A DNA stretch of 22,850 bases from an uncultured Micromonospora sp. (lineage in GTDB: Bacteria; Actinomycetota; Actinomycetes; Mycobacteriales; Micromonosporaceae), in assembly GCA_937951935.1 (NCBI GenBank), contig CALGAM010000215.1:1-22850 (forward strand), read 5' to 3'. This document shows positions 19,201-22,850 of the stretch, in pieces (position 1 is the first letter of the stretch; each line of letters begins with the position of its first letter). The notes under the pieces were generated by a model. That model was not told where the DNA came from, made no database searches, and worked only from the letters and a program-made list of their open reading frames with translations. Both the position numbers and the translations under genes were made by a program.

Positions 19201-19502
19201 TCGCCACCGGGTACCAGCCGCCGAGCACCCCGCTGGAGGAGGAGCTCTGCGCGATCTGGGCCCAGCTGCTCGGCCGCGACCGGGTCGGCGTCGCCGACGA
19301 CTTCTTCGAGCTCGGCGGGCACTCGCTGCTGGCGGTGCAGCTCGTCGGCCGGCTGCGGGAACGCTACGGGGTGGAGTTCCCGCTGCGCCGCTGCTTCGAG
19401 GTGACCACCGTCGCCGGGCAGGCGTTGGAGATCCTGGCGTTGCGCCTCGGCGACGACGACCCGCTGGCGCTGCTGGCGGAGCTTGAGGCGGAGGAGAACT
19501 GA
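16203..19502 (+). CDS. NRPS module C-A-PCP, predicted serine
   Basis: 1099 residues from GTG 16203 (GTGA overlap with the previous stop). The C domain begins within about ten residues, so there is no N-terminal docking segment. Its active-site motif is DHTIFDG (144-150): the second, catalytic histidine is kept, the first is Asp. The A domain (about 460-985) has YTSGSTGRPKG, LYGPTEAAID, YRTGDRA and SGKVDR. The pocket reads DVWHISLIDK, nearly the serine code DVWHLSLIDK. Residues about 579-606, between A2 and A3, are three copies of QPGDPGPAT, an insertion absent from most A domains. The PCP has FELGGHSL with Ser1041, and the protein ends in an acidic tail. There is no TE and no epimerase. It is the last gene of the plus-strand operon, after the TE-bearing module, so its place in the assembly order is not collinear. 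Confidence 0.95.
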   Translation: MTVEPDVFPAASGQERMWFLARLEPELAVYNVNLWIPINPDYPADLVRRALATLVGRHEPLRTAFRLDGDGSAGTVVQVIHPEVEVTLTETDLTDLPVADREPAFHRLARDDAARPFPLDRPPLWRARLVRLADDDLRLIWICDHTIFDGASSDPFVTELWECAAALAEGRPPRLVDLPIQYADYAVWQRRRLTPERVEAELAYWRKALADLPDDLGLPTDRPRPPVRSYRGEVHQFALSAELTSRVEQWSQRHNVTTFMTLLAAFKTLLARWAGHPDIFVGCPMAGRVRPELQPLIGMFVNAVVVRTDLGGDPTFADVVRRVRASLLEAIEHQELPFERIVDDLQRTRDLSRPPLYQVAFNLVPSDTRGQIANGTVKVDLALDLNIRDGRLHGRLEYATDLFEAATAERLAGIYGVLLAAALDDPERPISRLPLLTAAQRAAVLAAGYGESVELPSPAVLTDLLRRQAERTPEAVAVVDDAGALRYAELHARANRLAHRLRALGVGPETPVAVCVERRLELLVAVVAVVKAGGVLAPLDPEHPDARLAFQLADSGAAVVITQRALAARFAPAAPESAAQPGDPGPATQPGDPGPATQPGDPGPAERPGGHDGPVLVLVDEPDEGSWPETEPAPVLHPDNAAYLLYTSGSTGRPKGVLTSHRSLVNRLVWMQHRFGLGADDAVLHKTSAGFDVSLWELFWPLVTGARLVLAAPGGHRDPAYLRDAIVRHGVTTVHFVPSMLELFLATDGIEACRSLRRVISSGEELTRGLAERCHRRLPGTGPHNLYGPTEAAIDVSAWPFDPDQPGPVPIGRPVANTRLHVLDRWLEPVPVGFPGELYLGGVQLARGYLGRPGLTAAAFLPDPHGPAGSRLYRTGDRARLRADGAVEYLGRTDTQVKINGVRVELGEVESVLAGHDRVRGAVAAVRDDAPGGRGLVVYVDWAGDPAEASPQLRELLARHLPATLLPRAYVVTSPLPTLPSGKVDRSRLPAPDGADRSQVATGYQPPSTPLEEELCAIWAQLLGRDRVGVADDFFELGGHSLLAVQLVGRLRERYGVEFPLRRCFEVTTVAGQALEILALRLGDDDPLALLAELEAEEN
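17939..18019 (+). repeat. 27-base tandem repeat, 3 copies, in-frame in an A domain
   Basis: The unit begins ACAGCCCGGCGACCCGGGCC. Copies start at 17939, 17966 and 17993; the first two are identical and the third differs in its last two bases. The length is a multiple of three and codes QPGDPGPAT-like repeats in the A2-A3 linker of the serine A domain. Near-identity of the copies suggests recent slippage expansion. Confidence 0.9.
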
Positions 19503-19509
19503 CCCGCCC

Positions 19510-19540
19510 GCGGCGCCCACCGCGCGCCGGTGGGCGCCGC
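19510..19540 (+). terminator. Hairpin terminator of the plus-strand operon
   Basis: Perfect 12-bp inverted repeat, GCGGCGCCCACC paired with GGTGGGCGCCGC, with a 7-base GC-rich loop, starting 7 bases after the TGA at 19502. There is no T-tract, which is common for actinomycete terminators. It could also act on the opposite strand. Confidence 0.7.
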
Positions 19541-19573
19541 GAGGCGGCACGCCCACCCACGAGACGCCACGCC

Positions 19574-19600
19574 CGCGGCGGGCCGGGCCGGCCCGCCGCG
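19574..19600 (-). terminator. Hairpin terminator of the minus-strand operon
   Basis: Perfect 11-bp inverted repeat, CGCGGCGGGCC paired with GGCCCGCCGCG, with a 5-base loop, ending 11 bases past the TGA of the oxidoreductase gene on its strand. No T-tract. With the neighbouring hairpin it fills most of the 109-base convergent gap. Confidence 0.65.
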
Positions 19601-19611
19601 CGCCGGCGCGG

Positions 19612-20655
19612 TCACAGCGAGCCGGCGATCTCGGCGATCATCCGGAGCTGCTCCATCCGCAGTGGCAGGGTGGGCGGGACCACCCCGACGATCAGGGTGG
19701 TCACCCCGGCCTCCCGGTACGCGGCGAAGCGTTCCCGGATCCGCGACGGCGGGCCGCAGACGGTCATCGCGTCGACGAGCTCGTCGGACATCGCCGCCAT
19801 CGCCTCGCCCTGCCGGCCCGCGAGGAACGCCTGCTGCATCCTCTCCGCCTCGTCGGCGAAGCCGAGCCGGCTGGCGAGCTGGTTGTGGAAGTTGTGCCGG
19901 CGCGAACCCATGCCGCCCAGGTACAGCGCGAGCATCGGGCGGACCATGTCGAAGGCCAGTTCGAGGTCCTCCTCGACCAGCACCATCACCATCGGCGCGA
20001 CGTCGAAGCCGTCCAGTGTGCGCCCGGCCCGTGCCGCGCCCTCCTCCAGCAGGGCCCGGCACGCCGCGACGTGCTCGGGCGGGAAGTTCAGCGGGAGCCA
20101 GCCGTCGGCGATCTCGCCGGTCAGCCGTACCGCCTGTGGCCCGAGGGTGGCCAGGTAGATCGGCAGCGGCTGCTGGATCGGCTCCACCGCCAGCGCCATC
20201 TCCTTGCCCTCGCTGTCCGGCAGCGGCACGGTCAGCGTCGCCCCCTGGTACCGGACCGGCTGGCGGGCCAGGGCCATCCGCACCACGGCGACGTAGTCCC
20301 GGGCCTGCGCCAACGGCCGTTCGAAGCGCAGCCCGTGCCAGCCCTCGACGAGCTGCGGGCCGGAGAAGCCGAGCCCGAGCCGGAACCGGCCGCCGGAGAT
20401 CTGGTCGATCGTGGCGGCGGTCATCGCGGCGGCGACCGGCCGGCGGGCCGGCATCTGGAGGATCGCCGTCCCCAGCCGGATCCGGGTGGTCTGCCCGGCC
20501 AGCCAGGCCATCAGGCTGGCCGGGTCGGTGCCGTACGTCTCGGCCGCCCACACCGAGTGGTATCCGAGCCGCTCCGCCTCGCGCACCAGCGTCAGATGCT
20601 CGGCGGGGCTGAGCCCGGCCGAGCCCCAGTAGCTCAGGCTGTATCCGAGTCGCAC
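19612..20655 (-). CDS. Luciferase-like (LLM class) oxidoreductase, probably F420-dependent
   Basis: 347 residues, typical for the family. The N-terminus MRLGYSLSYWG and the stretches EAERLGYHSVWAAE, RIRLGTAILQ, SGGRFRLGLGFSGPQ plus EGWHG are characteristic of bacterial-luciferase-fold TIM-barrel enzymes; the SGPQ...EGWHG region resembles the Rv3520c-like F420-dependent group. Such enzymes use F420 or reduced FMN for hydride transfer or oxygenation. In this cluster it could oxidise or reduce the peptide or a precursor; the substrate cannot be read from sequence. Start GTG 20655 has GGAGGG at 20662-20667 on its strand, 6 bases away. The gene overlaps the end of the type II thioesterase gene by 22 bases, so the two are co-transcribed and probably coupled. 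It is the last gene of the minus-strand operon. Confidence 0.92.
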   Translation of the reverse strand: MRLGYSLSYWGSAGLSPAEHLTLVREAERLGYHSVWAAETYGTDPASLMAWLAGQTTRIRLGTAILQMPARRPVAAAMTAATIDQISGGRFRLGLGFSGPQLVEGWHGLRFERPLAQARDYVAVVRMALARQPVRYQGATLTVPLPDSEGKEMALAVEPIQQPLPIYLATLGPQAVRLTGEIADGWLPLNFPPEHVAACRALLEEGAARAGRTLDGFDVAPMVMVLVEEDLELAFDMVRPMLALYLGGMGSRRHNFHNQLASRLGFADEAERMQQAFLAGRQGEAMAAMSDELVDAMTVCGPPSRIRERFAAYREAGVTTLIVGVVPPTLPLRMEQLRMIAEIAGSL

Positions 20656-21413
20656 GGGGGACCCTCCGGTCGGTGCAGCTGTTCGACGATGGTGGCGGCC
20701 AGCTCGGCGGGCGCGTCCTCGACCAGCCAGTGCGACGCGTCGAGGTCACGCAGCACGGGGCGGTGCCGGCTGTGCCGCCGCCAGCCCAGCAGACCGCCAC
20801 GCGAGATCGACCGGTCGTGCCGGCCGTACAGGACGGTGACCGGGGTGTCCAGGGGCGGGCCGGCGACGTGGTGGTAGCCCGCCAGCAGGGCGAAGTCGGC
20901 CCGCAGCGCCGGCTCCAGCACCGGCCGCAGCTCGGTTCGGTCGGCCACCTCGGCCGGGATGCCGCCCTGCGCCACGAGCCGCTCCCAGAACAGCTCGGCG
21001 GGCAGGTGGTGCAGCCGGCGGGGCAGGACGGCGACGTCCGGCGCGGCGAACGAGCCGACCAGCAGGTGCGCCGGCGGGGCACCCCGCTCCCCCAGCCGCC
21101 GGCAGACCAGGTACGCCAGGAGCGCGCCGCTGCAGTAGCCGAACAGGGCGTACGGCGCGGGCACGGTCGCCACCAGCGCGGTGGCGAGATCGTCGACCAT
21201 GCCGTCGAGGTCGGTCCGGGGCGGCTCGGCCAGGCGTGCCTGCCGGCCGGGCAGGTTCACCGACCACGGCTCGACCCCGGGCGGCAGCAGCGGGACGAGC
21301 CCGGCCAGCGACGCCGGGCCGCCGCCGGCGTGCGGGAACGCCACCACCCGTGCCGGCGGGCCGGCCGGGTCGTGGCCGCCGTCGGGCCGCAGTCTGACGT
21401 ACCACTCGGTCAC
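20634..21413 (-). CDS. Type II thioesterase with cysteine nucleophile
   Basis: 259 residues, alpha/beta hydrolase of the stand-alone NRPS/PKS thioesterase family. Visible are FPHAGGGPAS (oxyanion region), VNLPGRQARL, and the nucleophile elbow LFGYCSGALLAY with Cys94 where most relatives have Ser (GHSMG). Candidate Asp200 lies in YGRHDRS and His228 in ASHWLVED, giving a Cys-Asp-His triad. The known role of the family is to hydrolyse wrong or stalled acyl groups from carrier proteins; some members release or cyclise products. The start is GTG 21413, which overlaps the stop of the upstream NRPS (GTGA). No strong ribosome site precedes it, so translation probably depends on coupling. The 3' end overlaps the oxidoreductase gene by 22 bases. 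Confidence 0.94.
   Translation of the reverse strand: MTEWYVRLRPDGGHDPAGPPARVVAFPHAGGGPASLAGLVPLLPPGVEPWSVNLPGRQARLAEPPRTDLDGMVDDLATALVATVPAPYALFGYCSGALLAYLVCRRLGERGAPPAHLLVGSFAAPDVAVLPRRLHHLPAELFWERLVAQGGIPAEVADRTELRPVLEPALRADFALLAGYHHVAGPPLDTPVTVLYGRHDRSISRGGLLGWRRHSRHRPVLRDLDASHWLVEDAPAELAATIVEQLHRPEGPPCDSDTA
20662..20667 (-). promoter_or_regulatory. Ribosome binding site of the oxidoreductase gene
   Basis: GGAGGG on the minus strand, 6 bases before GTG 20655, inside the thioesterase coding region. It supports the GTG start and the 22-base gene overlap. Confidence 0.6.
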
Positions 21414-22850
21414 TCGTCACCGCCGCTGCTCGACCCGGCCAGGTACGCGGCCAGCTCGGCCGGGGTCGGATGGGTGAAGACCTCCGGAACCGCGACCGGG
21501 CGCCCGGCGACCTTCTCGACCTCGGTGACCAGCCGTGTGGCCAGGATGGAGTGTCCGCCGTTGAGGAAGAAGTTGTCGTGCGGGCCCAGCCCGGGCCGGC
21601 GCAGTGTCCGCCGCCACAGCTCGGTCAACGCCTCGACCAGCCCGGGGTCGCCGGCGGCCGGCGCGGCGGCGGTGCCGTCCTCCGCCGGCCCGTCCACGTC
21701 CAGGGTCCGCAGCGTACGGTGGTCGACCTTGCCGTTGGGCGTGGTCGGCAGCCGGTCGAGGACGACGATCCCGGACGGCACGGCGGCGTCGGGCAGGGTG
21801 GCCCGGGCGTGCCGCCACAGGCGTTCGCGGAGCCGGTTGCCGTCGGCGCCGGGCCGGGCCTGCACGAACGCCACCAGCCGGCCGTCGGTCTGGGGGTCGC
21901 CGACCAGGTCGACCGCGGCGAGCGCCACCTCGGGATGCTCGTGCAGCACCGCCTCGACCTCGTCGAGCTCGATGCGGTGTCCGCGCAGTTTCACCTGGCG
22001 GTCGGTGCGTCCGGCCAGCTCCAGCACGCCGTCGTGGCGCAGCCGGCCGATGTCGCCGGTGCGGTAGTAGCGGCCGTACCGCGGGTGGGTGCCGAACCGC
22101 TGCGCGGTCAGCTCGGGACGGTTCAGGTAGCCCGCGCTCACCCCGGCCCCGGCGATGCAGACCTCCCCGGGCAGGCCCGGCGGAAGTTCCACGCCCCGGG
22201 GGTCGGTGACGAAGACCTGCGTGTTGGCGACCGGCACGCCGATCGGGACCGGGTCGTCCGGGTCGTGGTCCAGTTCGGCGACGGTGGACCAGATCGTCGT
22301 CTCGGTGGGGCCGTACACGTTGTACACCCGGCCGCCCAGGGCCCGCAGCCGGCGGGCCAGCGCGGCCGGCATCGGTTCGCCGCCGCAGAGCAGGACGCGG
22401 CCGGTCAGCTCGTCGCCGGCGACGGGCGCGACGAGCCGCCACGCCGTCGGCGTCGCCTGGACCAGCGACACGTCCCAGCGGCGGACGAGGTCCAGCAGTG
22501 CCGCCGGCCGGAGCAGCGCGTCGTCCGGCGCGACGATGACGGACCCGCCGGTGAGCAGCGGCAACAGCAGTTCCAGGGCGGAGATGTCGAACGTGGGGGC
22601 CGTGGACCACAGCACCGCCCTGGCCGCGCCGGCCGGCAGCCGGTCGGCGAAGTCGCAGACCAGGTTCAGCAGGTTCCGGTGTGTGACGACGACCGCCTTG
22701 GGGCGGCCCGTGGAACCCGAGGTGAAGATGACGTACGCCGGGGTCTCCGGGTCGGTCGCCCGGTCGAGCAGCCCCCCGGTCGGCACCGGGTCGCCCTCCG
22801 GGTCCGGGTCGTGTCCCGGGTCCGGGTCGTGTCCCGGGTCCGGGTCGTGT
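21410..22850 (-). CDS. NRPS, 3' part: adenylation domain (predicted glycine) and PCP (5' truncated by window)
   Basis: The frame is open to the window edge (first full codon at 22849), so the gene begins beyond it; 479 residues are visible. It opens with three HDPDPG-type repeats, then A3 FTSGSTGRPKA (Thr at about residue 43), NVYGPTETTIW (A5), YRTGDIG (A7), the A8 segment with GHRIELDEVE, and NGKVDH (A10, Lys374). The pocket reads DILQLGVIWK, one residue from the glycine code DILQLGLIWK. The PCP has FFLNGGHSIL with Ser434 and a short Ser/Gly-rich tail. There is no TE or epimerase. It is the first visible gene of the minus-strand operon, followed directly by the type II thioesterase. Whether a C domain lies upstream cannot be seen. 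Confidence 0.93.
   Translation of the reverse strand, partial: HDPDPGHDPDPGHDPDPEGDPVPTGGLLDRATDPETPAYVIFTSGSTGRPKAVVVTHRNLLNLVCDFADRLPAGAARAVLWSTAPTFDISALELLLPLLTGGSVIVAPDDALLRPAALLDLVRRWDVSLVQATPTAWRLVAPVAGDELTGRVLLCGGEPMPAALARRLRALGGRVYNVYGPTETTIWSTVAELDHDPDDPVPIGVPVANTQVFVTDPRGVELPPGLPGEVCIAGAGVSAGYLNRPELTAQRFGTHPRYGRYYRTGDIGRLRHDGVLELAGRTDRQVKLRGHRIELDEVEAVLHEHPEVALAAVDLVGDPQTDGRLVAFVQARPGADGNRLRERLWRHARATLPDAAVPSGIVVLDRLPTTPNGKVDHRTLRTLDVDGPAEDGTAAAPAAGDPGLVEALTELWRRTLRRPGLGPHDNFFLNGGHSILATRLVTEVEKVAGRPVAVPEVFTHPTPAELAAYLAGSSSGGDE
22796..22849 (-). repeat. 18-base tandem repeat, at least 3 copies, in-frame in an A domain
   Basis: The minus-strand unit CACGACCCGGACCCGGGA occurs twice exactly, and a third copy ends in GAG. 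It codes HDPDPG repeats just before core A3 of the glycine A domain, the A2-A3 linker. The array runs into the window edge, so the copy number is unknown. Confidence 0.88.

Noticed and set aside
7311..19502. Epimerisation, methylation or heterocyclisation domains in the plus-strand NRPSs
   Set aside because: I looked for E, MT and Cy motifs between A, PCP and C domains. All three modules have only C-A-PCP with short linkers, apart from the TE-MFS extension.
20673..22067. Plus-strand frame opposite the thioesterase and minus-strand NRPS
   Set aside because: Composition is typical of an antisense shadow; the minus-strand genes carry clear catalytic motifs and coupled starts.

Overview
The window is very GC-rich (roughly three quarters G+C by eye) and codes almost end to end. 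It uses GTG starts, strong GGAGG-type ribosome sites and 4-base stop/start overlaps. This is the texture of a high-GC actinomycete (Streptomyces or Micromonosporaceae type); the genus cannot be fixed from the sequence. The whole window lies inside one hybrid non-ribosomal peptide / polyketide biosynthetic gene cluster, and both ends cut through synthetase genes.

Plus strand, 1-19502, one operon: (1) the 3' end of an NRPS gene with a Lys2-like adenylation domain and a PCP; (2) a one-module type I PKS in the order KS-AT-KR-DH-ACP; (3) an MbtH-like protein; (4) NRPS C-A-PCP, predicted glycine; (5) a 1875-residue NRPS with C-A-PCP, a thioesterase with a cysteine at the nucleophile position, and a complete 12-helix MFS exporter, all in one reading frame; (6) NRPS C-A-PCP, predicted serine.

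Minus strand, 22850-19612, a convergent operon: the 3' end of an NRPS (A-PCP, predicted glycine), a type II thioesterase (also with cysteine as nucleophile) and a luciferase-like, probably F420-dependent oxidoreductase. The two operons meet in a 109-base gap that holds two perfect GC-rich hairpins, one after each stop codon.

How the genes may work together (inference): the Lys2-like A-PCP would load a starter. The PKS would add a malonyl-derived C2 unit and, through KR and DH, leave an alpha,beta-unsaturated acyl chain. Glycine and a cysteine-like residue would follow. The TE would release the product next to a covalently attached exporter. The serine module and the minus-strand glycine module do not fit a simple collinear order. 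The type II TE would clear misloaded carriers, MbtH would support the A domains, and the oxidoreductase would tailor product or precursor. I cannot name the compound. The most unusual feature is the NRPS-TE-MFS fusion, followed by the paired cysteine thioesterases, the KR-before-DH order and in-frame minisatellites in two A domains.
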